Assembly (NCBI RefSeq): GCF_026914265.1
Contig: NC_069125.1
Span: 67,259,479 to 67,323,478, forward strand
Direction: 5' to 3'
Source of the DNA: Mya arenaria
Lineage: Eukaryota > Mollusca > Bivalvia > Myida > Myidae
Length of the DNA stretch: 64,000 bases
Shown: one piece after another, positions 46,701-59,139 of the stretch
Layout: every line of letters begins with the position of its first letter
Numbering within the stretch: position 1 is the first letter of the stretch
Position numbers and translations under genes: made by a program
Notes under the pieces: model-generated
The model's input: only the letters and a program-made list of their open reading frames with translations
The model's database searches: none
Told to the model about the DNA's origin: nothing

Positions 46701-48298
46701 TTACTGTGACATTGACCTTGGCCTGATGACCCCCAAAGTCAATAGGGGTCATCTACTGGGCAGGCCCAACCTTCATGTCAAGTTCGATGACCATAGGTCC
46801 AAGAATTGTCGAGTTTGTTTTCAAGGTCACTGTGACCTTGACCTTTGACCCCTAAAATCAATAGGGGTCATCTACTGGTCAGGCCCAACCTCCATGTCAA
46901 GTTTGAGGGCCATGGGTGCAGGCATTGTTGAGTTATCAATTGGACAACCTTTTACCATTAAAGGTCACTGTGACCTTGACCTTTCGCCCAATGACCCCCA
47001 AAAACAATAGGGGTCATCTACTGGTCAGGCCCAACCTCCAAGTCAAGTTTAAGGGCCATGGGTGCAGGCATTGTTGAGTTATCACTCGAACAACCTTTTA
47101 ACATTCAAGGTCACTGTGACCTTGACCTTTGACCCATTGAGCCAAAAAAACAATAGGGGTCAGCTACTGGTCAGGCCCAATCTCCAAGTCAAGTTTGAGG
47201 GCCATGGGTGCAGGCATTGTCACGTTATCACTCGGACAACCTTTTACCATTCAAGGTCACTGTGACCTTGACCTTTGGCCTGATGACCCCCCAAAACAAT
47301 AGGGGTCATCTACTGGTCAGGCCCGACCTCCATGTCAAGTTTGAGGGCCATGGGTGCAGGCATTGTTGAGTTATCACTCGGACAAGCTTTAAATTATTTT
47401 ACCATTAAAGGTCACTGTGACCTTGACCTTTGACCCAATGACCCCCAAAATCAATAGGGGTCATCTACTGGTCAGGCCCAACCTTCATGTGAAGTTTGAT
47501 TACCATACGTCCAGGAATTGTTGAGTTATCACTCGGACAAGCTTTGGTCTACCGACGGACCGACCGACCGACCGACATACCGACATGCCTGTGCAAAGCA
47601 ATATACCCCTCTTCTTCGAAGGGGGGCATAATAACCTGCAACTGATACGCACCCATCGGATGATAAGAGAAATGCTGGAGCTGTAGTTTCAGCTCCATGT
47701 AGTAAGAGGCGTTTCATTGTTCTGTAGATAATTCACAAGTTTAGATGCAATTTGGCATTGAGTCATTATCCTGTCAGCATTGTGAATATAACCATGTACC
47801 TTGAAGCTCCACCATCCCCTCCCGGACAGGAAGTAGCCGGCTTTGTCCGAGTTGCTGTACACGACCACATGCGAGTCTGCGTTTACGCCTGCAGCACGTG
47901 CCATCTCCGTGAACGTGTCCACGTGTGGTATAGCTCGGGGATAGAGGTCGCTGTGGTCCGCGTTTAGTATATTCATGTACTGGGCACCGGGAATGTGTTT
48001 GCTAAATCAAAGATTCAGGATCATCAGACAATAAATCACTAATACATCCGAAAAAAAAATAAAGTCAAGCACGTGTTATGTTTCGAAAAATAGCTACCAA
48101 CTACAAATTTACCCAAAATGGTAGTAATGAGAATGCAAAGAAGAATGTCTGAAGTGGTGCTGTACCTTACCTTTTGAAATCCTGGTGGCAGTCGCGGTTG
48201 CTTGCCCAGGAGACGTCGACGATAACAAGACCGGAAGTGTTTCCCGCTGCTAAACGCCCCTGTAACCACTCGCAACTAACAAGCTCAGGCACCGACAT
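43715..48298 (-). CDS. Sulfurtransferase with two rhodanese domains (MPST/TST-like)
   Basis: Six minus-strand exons: 48298-48171, 48001-47800, 44854-44759, 44487-44367, 44197-44105, 43926-43715, in phase, 283 residues (family about 297). Residues 1 to about 140 are the inactive N-terminal rhodanese domain (HIPGAQYMNI, SHVVVYSNSDKAGYF, WWSFKYFGHEKVSVLDGG). Residues about 155-283 are the catalytic domain (FHLVDTRPVSAF, DHIPDAVNLTM) with the active loop CNSGMSS at Cys230. The enzyme moves sulfur from 3-mercaptopyruvate or thiosulfate onto this cysteine. The loop lacks the basic residue of thiosulfate sulfurtransferase (CRKGVT) and is nearer MPST (CGSGVT), so MPST-type is preferred. The C-terminus (FMVSELNERSGLG to YVFYSQ) is divergent and could conceal one more exon. 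No clear transit peptide. Intron 2 holds the AGGTCA palindrome element. Confidence 0.9.
46087..47634. mobile_element. MITE-like element filled with tandem modules carrying AGGTCA palindromes
   Basis: The ends ATTATGCCCCCC (46109-46120) and GGGGGGCATAAT (about 47621-47632) are inverted repeats. Between them lie about eight modules of 138-155 bp, each with AAGGTCACTGTGACCTTGAC, CAATAGGGGTCATCTACTGG, GTCAGGCCCAACCTCCA, GGGTGCAGGCATTGTTGAG and ATCACTCGGACAA. A GACCGACCGACCGAC stretch precedes the right end. Perfect AGGTCACTGTGACCT occurs at 46397, 46824, 46962, 47108, 47254 and 47409; two more copies have one or two changes (about 46541, 46695). It sits in intron 2 of the sulfurtransferase gene. 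No protein is encoded. Confidence 0.8.
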
Positions 48299-49329
48299 TT
48301 TTCCTCAATGTATACTTGCAAATCCTCGGCAACTGGTTGGAATAAAAGTCATTAACAAAGGACTAACGTTGTACTGGTGAACCATTTAGGATGTACCGTT
48401 TGGGTCAAAAGTTGCCTTCTACAAGTTGAAATATATGAAATAGAGGTGCGTTTGGCCAAACGGTACGTCATAACCGTAAACATCATGAAATGCTTCACCA
48501 ACTGTGACATAGGCAGACAAATTGTACCCGGAATTCGTCGTACAAGAGGGTTATTAATTGAGTGGTTGTGTTAGGGGTGGGGATGGATGGGGGTTGGAAG
48601 AGGTGGTCTTATCTCTTTATATACCTGAGTATTCAAATCTTAATTAAGTGTACTTTAAACTATTTACAACCATATCTTATACGTTATGTAAACTCGTCAA
48701 AATAAGTTAAGGAACACATAAAGAAACTGATATACTAGTATCTCAATTGGTATCATCGTCAGATACCCCAGAACACTACGAAGTGTAACGGATGTAGAAC
48801 CATGGTTGCCGACGACGGGTTGGTATATGAAAAAAGTCTTTAAAATCGCGTACATTTAATAGTACATAATGGTATTCAGAGATTAGAAACCATATGAATA
48901 AACGCAAATACTAATTATAAGGCGGCAGGTAACCTTAAATTTTGACCCCGTTAAAAATTACCACAGGTTATTTACCAACGCAAGACCGATCGAAGTCCAA
49001 AACTGGCCCCGGGCGTTCATCAATGACCTTCAGTACCGTTAAAAAAGTTGACCCCCGAGAATACTAATCAATGGTATTCAATATCACCTTTTGGTCATAC
49101 TTCATTGAATTTATAAACTGTATATGTTGGTTATTTATACCACGCAATCCGATTAGCTGCATCCATCTTGGATACACTGAGGACCATTATTGACAACCAT
49201 CCCAACTTGAGTCGACTCAGTTTATAACGTGGAAAATTAACTCTTATAGTCGCATGCAAGTTACTGATTAGTTTACCATGCAGTACAAATTCTAATCGAC
49301 AATTGTTATTTATAAACCTTCAGTGGAAC
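48299..49329. other. Intergenic, no feature recognised
   Basis: Upstream flank of the sulfurtransferase gene, whose promoter should be near 48300-48500. I see no gene or element. Short frames (48377-48574) show no domain. Confidence 0.45.
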
Positions 49330-50290
49330 GTATGTCATAATCTGTACGGCATGACAGTATGACCTTGATCGCCTGCAGAAGTGGGAGAAGGACTGCCACT
49401 GTCATTTAACCCCTCAACGTATAAAGTGGCCAGAATCACCAGAAAGCGATCACCAACCAGTGCCAATTATGTCATCCACGGCCACAACCTAGCCATAGTC
49501 CCACCTGGCAGCCTGGCAGGTGTCTTGGAGTTACACTCGCAGACAAATCCTCCTGGAATGCCAATGTGGACTGTTAAATCCATAAGGCAAACAAAACAGC
49601 TTCCTACGGCGAAACCCAGCTATATGACCAAGGAACATCAAAGTCAAGTGCTATAACAGCCTGATGAAACCCTAATAGTAGAGTACGCCTGAACCGCCTG
49701 GAATCCACACACGACCAGAAACATTCAACAACTAGATGTCCAACGAAGGGCAGCCAGGTTTGTCACGAAAGATTACAAGACCACAAAAAGCAGCAGCACC
49801 AGCCAGATGAAACCTTGGCTAAGATTATCTACAAAAGAGACGGGCTGACAACAGACTGGTGATGATGAACCGTATCGCATACAACCTCATAATCATGTAA
49901 ATGTTCCTGCATCAAGCCACTCTCAGCATGCTCGGCCATAGCCATAGCATGCTATACCAGCATGCAGGACGGACGTGTACCGCCACTCCTTCTTCCTATC
50001 TGGTATTCGCATATGGAACCAGCTGTCAGAGCACGGCGCAACTGCCCAGAACTTGGATGCTGCAGACCATCACTACTCAGATATATGCAGGATTTTATCG
50101 GCGTTTAAATGCACACGCTGCACGCGTCAAAACGACCATGCACTTAATTTGAAGATGAAGAAGAAGCAGAAAAGAGGATGAAGAAGAAGAAAAGAGGATG
50201 AAGAAGAAGAAGAAGAAGAAGAAGAAGAAGAAGAAGAAGAAGAAGAAGAAGAAGAAGAAGAAGAAGAAGAAGAAGAAGAAGAAGATGTTT
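49330..50290 (+). mobile_element. LINE 3' end with (GAA)n tail
   Basis: A 5'-truncated non-LTR retrotransposon. Pieces in order: DLDRLQKWEKD at about 49352, a TADYxIHG-type block (SANYVIHGHNLA) near 49465, LGVTLADKSSWNANVDC near 49525, RADNRLVMMNRIAYNLI near 49840, and DVYRHSFFLSGIRIWNQL near 49970. This is the end of RT and the C-terminal region of CR1/jockey-like LINEs. It is interrupted by several stops and frame changes (for example before 49381 and after 49656), so inactive. The 3' end runs into GATGAAGAAGAAG and a pure GAA tract of about 90 bp (50196-50285), the tail microsatellite typical of such elements. Confidence 0.85.
50196..50285 (+). repeat. (GAA)n microsatellite
   Basis: About 30 uninterrupted GAA triplets form the 3' tail of the LINE at 49330-50290. 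Purine-only strand, able to form triplex DNA. Confidence 0.95.
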
Positions 50291-51104
50291 TATGCATCAG
50301 TTTACATAAGTGCTATTAATCGCGGGCGCATTATTCTCATACAAAATAACAGAGATTTTACATAACGTGTGTTTAGTACTATCGAAAAAACGAGCCAATT
50401 TGGACATGCAGCCTGGAGAGAATGATCAAATGTAGAGGGTTATAATAAAAAAAAACCAATTGATTAGAATGCATACGTCGTAAATAGCTAGTATTTCTTA
50501 TTTTGCAATTCAAATTTTACAGAGTAGCGAATCATTCGTTTTCAGAACAAATCCGTGGTCGATTGGTATCGCGCTACGATTGTAATCAAGACCTCGCAGG
50601 TCCCATCACTTGCTCAACAACCAGCATATTAATGGTCTCAAACCAAGGTTACATTGGTACAAAAGAACCAGCGGTATCTTTGAAACCGGGATGCATTATA
50701 TTTGTCGGTTGATTTATTTGCTGCCAAAGCAGTCAGTTCCCATTACAGTAAGACGACATCGATGTTTTATTCGGATATCCATAAATATAATGGACCTCAT
50801 TAAGGCAAACGCAATGTTTTTTGTGTGTTTTCAGTAAAACTAGAAGAGTTTGCTTGTCCTACAGCGAAAGGTGAAATCCCAACCGATACCACGAATTTAA
50901 TAATGTTTAGTTTTATCACGGACAACTACCATGTCTGTATTTAGAAACTGTCAATAACATGTTAATTGTAGTTTACAAAGTCTGATCCTGGTTGCTTGGC
51001 AACATTCGCCATATTTTAGCAATCTTCTGCGTGTGTTATCCTGCAAATGCAATGCTTAAGCACACCTTGTACTCATCTTATGTATGAACAATGTTTCACC
51101 TTTG
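50291..51104. other. Gene-free stretch
   Basis: No exon or element recognised between the LINE tail and the minisatellite. The frames 50503-50712 and 50610-50837 overlap in different phases and have no domain. Confidence 0.45.
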
Positions 51105-54100
51105 TAGTCATGGAGCGACCGGGATGAGTGTTGTAGTCATGGAGCTGCCGGGAAGAGTGTTGTAGCCATGGAGTGGCTGGGATGAGTGTTATGATCATGG
51201 AGTGGCCGGAATGAGTGTTGTAGTCATGGAGTGGCAGGGATGAGTATTGTAGTTATGGAGTGGCCGGGATGAGTGTTGTCGTTATGGAGTGGCCGGGATA
51301 AGTGTTGTCGTTATGGAGTGGCCGGGATGAGTGTTGTAGTCATGGAGTGGCCGGGATGGGTGTTGTAGTCATGGAGTTGCCGGGATTAGTGTTGTCGTCA
51401 TGGAGCGGCCGGGATGAGTGTTGTAATCATGGATTGGCCGGGATGAGTGTTATAGTCATGGAGTGGCCGGGATAATTGTTGTAATCATGGAGTGGCCGGG
51501 ATAATTGTTGTAATCATGGAGTGGCCGGGATGAGTGTTGTAGTCATGGATTGGCCGGGATAATTGTTATAGTCATGGAGTGGCCGGGATTAGTGTTGTCG
51601 TCATGGAGCGGCCGGGATGAGTGTTGTAGCCATGGAGTGGCTGGGATGAGTGTTATGATCATGGAGTGGCCGGAATGAGTGTTGTAGTCATGGAGTGGCC
51701 GGGATGAGTGTTGTAGTCATGGATTGGCCGGGATGAGTGTTATAGTCATGGAGTGGCCGTGTTGAGTGTTGTAGTCATGGAGTGGCCGGGATGGGTGTTA
51801 TAGTCATGGAGTGGCCGGGATAATTGTTGTCGTCATGGAGTGGCCGGGATGAGTGTTGTAGTCATGGAGCGGCCGGGAGGAGTGTTGTAATCATGGAGTG
51901 GCCGGGATGAGTGTTATAGTCATGGAGTGGCCGGGATAATTGTTGTCGTCATGGAGTGGCCGGGATAATTGTTGTAATCATGGAGTGGCCGGGATGAGTG
52001 TTATAGTCATGGAGTGGCCGGGATAATTGTTGTCGTCATGGAGTGGCCGGGATGAGTGTTGTAGTCATGGAGCGGCCGGGCTGAGTGTTATAGTCATGGA
52101 GTGGCTGGGATGAGTGTTATGATCATGGAGTGGCCGGAATGAGTGTTGTAGTCATGGAGTGGCAGGGATGAGTATTGTAGTTATGGAGTGGCCGGGATGA
52201 GTGTTGTCGTTATGGAGTGGCCGGGATAAGTGTTGTCGTTATGGAGTGGCCGGGATGTGTGTTGTAGTTATGGAGTGGCCGGGATAAGTGTTGTCGTTAT
52301 GGAGTGGCCGGGATGAGTGTTGTAATCATGGAGCGGCCGGGATGAGTGTTGTAGTCATGGAGTGGCCGGGATGGGTGTTGTAGTCATGGAGTGGCCGGGA
52401 TAATTGTTGTAATCATGGAGTGGCCGGGATGAGTGTTGTAGTCATGGAGCGGCCGGGATGAGTGTTATAGTCATGGAGTGGCCGGGATAATTGTTGTAAT
52501 CATGGAGTGGCCGGGATGAGTGTTGTAGCCATGGAGTGGCTGGGATGAGTGTTATGATCATGGAGTGGCCGGAATGAGTGTTGTAGTCATGGAGTGGCAG
52601 GGATGAGTATTGTAGTTATGGAGTGGCCGGGATGAGTGTTGTCGTTATGGAGTGGCCGGGATAAGTGTTGTCGTTATGGAGTGGCCGGGATGAGTGTTGT
52701 AGTTATGGAGTGGCCGGGATAAGTGTTGTCGTTATGGAGTGGCCGGGATGAGTGTTGTAGTCATGGAGCGGCCGGGATGAGTGTTGTAGTTATGGAGTAG
52801 CCATGATGAGTGTTGTAGTCATGGAGTGGCCGGGATGAGTGTTGTAGTTATGGAGTGGCCATGTTGAGTGTTGTAGTCATGGAGTGGCCATGTTGAGTGT
52901 TGTAGTCATGGAGTGGCCGGAATGGGTGGTGTAATTATGAAGTGACCGGAAAGAGTGTTGTAGTCATGGAGTGGCCGGGATGGGTGTTGTAGTCATGGAG
53001 TTGCCGGGATTAGTGTTGTCGTCATGGAGTGGCCGGGATGAGTGTTGTAGTCATGGATTGGCCGGGATGAGTGTTGTAATCATGGACTGGCCGGGATGGG
53101 TGTTGTAGTCATGGAGTGGCCGGGAGGAGTGTTGTAGTTATGGAGTGGCCGGGATGAGTGTTGTAGTCATGGACTGGCCGGGATGGGTGTTGTAGTCATG
53201 GAGTGGCCGGGATGGGTGTTGTAGTCATGGAGTGGCCGGGATGAGTGTTGTAATCATGGACTGGCCGGGATGAGTGTTGTAATCATGGATTGGCCGGGAT
53301 GGGTGTTGTCGTCATGGAGTGGCCGGGATGAGTGTTGTAATCATGGACTGGCCGGGATGGGTGTTGTAGTCATGGAGAGGCCGGGAGGAGTGTTGTAGTT
53401 ATGGAGTGGCCGGGATGAGTGTTGTAATCATGGACTGGCCGGGATGGGTGTTGTAGTCATGGAGTGGCCGGGATGAGTGTTGTAGTCATGGAGTGGCCGG
53501 GATGAGTGTTGTAATCATGGACTGGCCGGGATGGGTGTTGTAGTCATGGAGTGGCCGGGGGGAGTGTTGTAGTCATGGGGTGGCCGGGATGAGTGTTGTA
53601 ATCATGGATTGGCCGGGATGGGTGTTGTAGTCATGGAGTGGCCGGGATGAGTGTTGTAATCATGGACTGGCCGGGATGGGTGTTGTAGTCATGGAGTGGC
53701 CGGGAGGAGTGTTGTAGTTATGGAGTGGCCGGGATGAGTGTTGTAGTCATGGATTGGCCGGGATGAGTGTTGTAGTCATGGAGTGGCCGTGTTGAGTGTT
53801 GTAGTCATGGAGTGGCCGGGATGGGTGTTGTAGTCATGGAGTGGCCGGGGTGAGTGGTGTAGTTATGGAATGGCCGGGAAGAGTGTTGTAGTCATGGATT
53901 TGCCGGGATGGGTGTTGTAGTCATGGAGTGGCCGGGATGAGTGGTGTGGTTATGAAGTGACCGGGAAGAGTGTTGTAGTCATGGATTTGCCGGGATGGGT
54001 GTTGTAGTCATGGAGTGGCCGGGATGAGTGGTGTAGATATGGAGTGGCCGGGTTGAGTGGTGTAGTCATGGAGCGGCCGGAATGAGTGTTGTAGTGATGG

Positions 54101-54245
54101 AGCGGCCGGGATGAGTGTTGTAGTCATGGAGTGGCCGGGATTAGTGTTGTAGTCATGGAGTGGCCGGGATGAGTGGTGTAGTCATGGAGCGGCCGGGATG
54201 AGTGGTGTAGTTATGGAGTGGCCGGGATGAGTGTTGTCGTCATGG
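51105..54245. repeat. Minisatellite, 29-bp unit, about 108 copies, with higher-order structure
   Basis: The unit is 29 bp and contains TCATGGAGTGGCCGGGATGA followed by GTGTTGTAG. Variants include TTATGG, GAGCGG, GGATAATTG, GGATGGGTG and GGAGGAG. A marked string of variants (GGCTGGGATGAGTGTTATGA then CGGAATG, GGCAGGGATGAG) begins at 51175, 51639, 52103 and 52538, that is at steps of 464, 464 and 435 bp, or 16, 16 and 15 units. The right part (52900-54245) has a different variant mix (CATGGACTGGCC, GGGTGTTG). GC content is well above the surrounding DNA. Confidence 0.96.
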
Positions 54246-57200
54246 AGCCATGGGTGGTTTTGTTTCCATCAACATGATGTATGCATGTCAACGACGACCT
54301 GTCTTGTCCAGTCAAATGGCATTCAGCGAGTTTGTTTTTTTGACAATTTTATGACTAAGGAAGACTGGAATACATAAAAAATGTCAAAACGATAAAAAGT
54401 ATCCCTGAAGGCTTATGATCGTAGCTACCTACTTGCCAAGCCCCATTAAATCATATAATATATTAGTTGAGACCATGGTTGAAATCATTGCATTTCGATG
54501 GATTAATCTCTCTAAACGTTACGCTCCCATGAACGCTGATAAATATTTTTCATGTATTCATTATCTTTCAAGATCTAAACATTTTATTGAAATGTATTAG
54601 TATGTTATAATGTTATATATAGTCGGTTTAAGCCGGTTATGCCGTGATGAATACATGTATAACTAATACATTATACAGTTTACCTAGTTACCAGTGGTTA
54701 TCAATCATTCATGCCCAGGGTAAAAAGAGGTAGACCCTTCCGAAGCCATTTATATTCATTTCAAGGTACTTCAGACTGTTTTTGATGCAACTGTCCGATC
54801 AAAAAACAATCTTTACAACTGTACAATAGCTTGAGTATCAATCCTGAGCTTCAGAACCCGCGAGTTACCGGACTATTGACTCTATTTCCGACCTACCTTA
54901 GTCCAAATAATTGCACGTTGACGGATTTTTTTTACGATATTTGATATGGCAAATCCTTCGCGTCCATTTACTACATCAGGGATTAGAAGAATCCCGTATA
55001 ACTCGTCTATTATTTTAGACTTTGACCTACCTGAAACATAAATATCTAAGCACGTTTATATCCGTCGGAGCTCACCCTATTTGTTAATATAACTCATAAG
55101 GATATTTGTTGCAAACTGATAAGAAATAAACTTAAAAGTAAACATCAGTGGCATTACCCTTTAAAGGGGAGGAAACCTTACTGTATCGCCACTTAAATGG
55201 ATGAGTGACTTTGCTGAATATGATATATAGCTTTCACATGAGTTGATACTAAGTTTGACTGTATTTAGGTCTTTAAAGTAATACGCGTCACCCTCCTTAT
55301 TGTCCAGACAAATAGTTGCAAAAAGATGCCTGAACGTCGGAAACGCACAAGTTGGCGCAGCTGTTGTCAGTTTGCTGTTCAAACATATTTTCATCTTGAA
55401 ATAAGAGTTATCTAGTGACAAGTCGATGTAGAAGGAAACACATTAACGAAACAATCGCCGACGAAAAATAAGTCCAGTCTGGAGACCAAATAGAAATCAA
55501 CTTGCTTTTCCACGTACGATTGGAACATTTTGAACAGCACAATTTCTCGTCCTAACAATGTAAGCGGAGATTCGTAATGTAATAAATTCAGGAAACGCAA
55601 TGCCGTACAATCAAATTGTTTGTCTTTTTTATCTTTTCCCTGAAAGATGCCGCAAACGAACCATTTCATTTCAGATGACTTTCAATATATAGCAATTCAA
55701 TTATTTTGACGCAGAATTAAATAGACGTTTGACGGCAAATCGATACGACTGAATGGGTCCAGATGAGAAAAGAAAATCGCTGTCAATCGACGTCTTGATT
55801 TACATATGAAAAGCCGAAATTGGCTTTACATCAACGTAATAAGGTATTTTATAGAAAATGTCAGACCCCTGGATGACACGAGCTGCCCAGAGTCCTGATA
55901 ATTGATCACCAGGATTTACTTAATTGGCCGTGAATTGATATGTTCGCGATGTTTATGTTGCTTTACGGTTTTGCGCAAATGGAACCCTTATATTCATCAT
56001 TATGTGCACAACTGATTTATAACATTTATGAATTATTCTTGTTCCAAATAACCGTACCCACATAACATATTTATCATGGCATGCTGTTTTGTATGTATAA
56101 ATGTGCTGAAGAATTCACAGACATGTCTCATATTGCAAAATAATTATTACATTGAATCCTTATAAATGTGCCTTCATCGCCAAGATGATCCAATATTACA
56201 TAACATTTCATAACTATATTAGATATATTTGATACCCTCATATGTTTATTTTATTCTGTGCTTTGTCATGCTGAAGCGATTTGATATCGCAAATGCATTA
56301 AAGGTTGTTGTCGTTGTTTTTATTTAAATGCTATCATGGTATATAGGAACACACTCGATTAAATTAATCGAAGATAGCAAGTTCAGTTTAGAGTAACAGT
56401 CGCCCACGTTAGCTAATGTTAGCAAGATATATTGTGACGGAAGACTGATGCAATGCGCACCATATGCAGTTGTTCGGTAAAAAGATAACTTGAACCACTT
56501 TAAATGCCTATTTAACGAAGAGTATAAATGCGGAAGTATATACACTTATATATTCGTTTGAGAATGGCACCAGTATTTAATTCCAGGAACTCTGGGTTGC
56601 TAGACAAAGGCTTGACCACTGGACCACCGAGTCATCAATATCTAGTTGTTGGCTTAGAGATTATGAAGGTCATTCCGCGCTCAAATGACTGCAGTTCTTA
56701 GTCACATTCAGGGTACCATATTTAATGAATTTTGTAATATAAGTTCAAAGTCCCAACTCAAATATTAACTCACCTATAATTTCTATTGGCATGGTGAATA
56801 TGAGATCCAAGTTGTTATGTTACACTATAAACCTCCATTTTCATTATTCATGATTGTATCGGAATTTGTCAACATGGCCGTTTACATTCTGTTGACAGGT
56901 TATGTGAACTTTTTAAACAAAGCTGCGGTTATTTTTTGTCGACATTTTGGCTATAAAGCGGAGGGTTAGAAAACAAGAAGTTAAAATGCCTGATGCAACC
57001 AGTTATACGAGTTACCATTCTTTATTCGAATCAGAATATAAACAAAATATACTTGCCAAATTTACATTAAGAAGCACCACACAGAAGTGGTATCCTTCTC
57101 TGACTCTTCTGCTTTTCAACAGTGTAATATGGGTTCCAATTGCGTGATTCATTTTCATTATAGATTTGTCCAAGCTGTTTATGTCCAAAATCTGACAAAA

Positions 57201-59139
57201 CCCAATATAATTAGCTTTCTGAGTTGTCGTCCAATTCATACTTGACAGGCGTATAATACAAAAACTGGCGTTAATTTTATTTTAGTGGATTTCCGTCGGA
57301 CATTATGAATCATATACGCATGGTCGTTAAATGCTGCAAATGGGCGATCCCGTCTTGGGAACTCTCGGGAGATTTCGGAAGGTTAATTTAGGAGTAGAAT
57401 ATGGGGAGCAATTAATGGCTTTCCTTTCGCGTTACACTTTTGTGATTTTCCTCATCATTTCAATCAGTAAATGAATATTGTCCCATCAATGCGTGAGTCA
57501 TTCGGTCTCACAATCATGATGGACAGCTTTTGCAGTCGAAGATAAAACGATCGCCCACAACAGTAAATAAATACTTTTAAAGGCCTTATTGTTTGCCCCA
57601 TCAAATACTTGACATGTCCATACCAGACAGGTAGTAGAACAGACCAATATCCTGTACAACACAACACTTGTCTGCACACTTGGAATAATGTGCACACTCG
57701 GCCATACTGTAATATGGCCTTTCAATTGCGAAGTTGTTCTGGATGCAAATTGTCGACAATTTTAAGTGCCATGTAACACGAACACACAGGCAGTTTATTC
57801 CTGCTATTTCTTCAAATATGATCAATTTAATAACCATAGTTTGCAATCTATGAATATTGAATCTAAAGACATTTTATTTGAACCTCTGAAGTGATCTGTT
57901 TTTGCATGGCTTTTAATGTCGATTACTGCCGTTGTTTGCAAACATAAAGATGAATTCATGCGTAAATTGTTCAAATTTTCTGAAACAATCTTTATTAAAC
58001 GCCTACAAATCAAAATGGAAATGGAATGGAAAGCAGATCTGGAAACAAACGGTATGCACTACGACTGATAATTTAGATTAAAAAAGCACAACCCCGTATA
58101 ATCAATTCCAAGCCCTAACCTCCCTATTCCAACTTGAGTTGTGCATGCTGTCTGCAACAGTGTAACACATGCGGAAACCGTATTCCATGTGTCCGCCAAA
58201 AGAATTGCTTTATGACAATGTTTTCTGCCTAGATGTTTAGTTATTAGTTCGGAAAAATATGTTTTACTACTTTTTCTATATGATTTTTAAGCCAAACCCT
58301 GGCAGCATTTGGCCCGCATGCGCGAAAGTCAATCAAATGGACTGTGCGAATTTCGCGGATGCGGATAGGATGTGATTGCGGTTGTGAACACATTGAATGG
58401 ACACGATAATGACGTCTTTTTGACGTATACATGCAAACAGCGGGTCTATATTCTAACTTCTTTGTCCGCAGCAGTTTCAGCTGATAACCACGTGAACCAC
58501 AGTTCACACAGATCTGGAATAACGATATTGGCTCATGAAGGCTCATTAATCTAAAATGAAATCCATTGTGGTGTTTGAAACCGTGAAATGCTCAAATTAA
58601 CGATACATAAAATAAATAAAAATGAAAAACGGATTATAAAAATGTGTTTGTTTTTCTTGGTCATTTTTGATGAATTTGAGAACTGTTTTGTTGTAAATGT
58701 TTTCAGAGTAGCCTCATCCTCATGCGTTCATAGTTTGCTCACATTTAGCGTTTCATAAATTATACACCGTATGTTCTTGAAATGTTGTTGATGGAAATAT
58801 ATGAATTGTGTCCACATGCATTTTTTAATTTCCCAAAAATCACAAATAAGCTAAGAAATCACCATTTTCCTGCAACAAAAACCTACTTTTTATGAATTAT
58901 TTACAGAATGTTTGTCGAAATAGAATACATATTGTATGTATTTGCATTTATTATCAACCTTTTGGATAAACATCTTCTGTGTATGCATGGCTCGTTGTGG
59001 AAATATCTTGTTTTTGTAAAGGCGTATTTCTTTAGTGTTATGTATTTTCTCGTAAATACTGTACATCGCAAATTGTGAGAAATGGGAAGGAGTTGTAAAC
59101 AACATGCAGTAATTATTTTGACCATTCCCCGGGTAATAA
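54246..59139. other. Long region without a recognised gene
   Basis: I found no exon with family similarity here. Two adjoining minus-strand frames (55669-55412 and 55421-55161) are AT-normal and could be coding, but no domain is recognised. A tRNA-like or SINE-like scrap may lie near 56580-56635 (minus strand GGTGGTCCAGTGGTCAAGCC). The frames at 57464-57725 and 58244-58546 look incidental. Confidence 0.4.
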
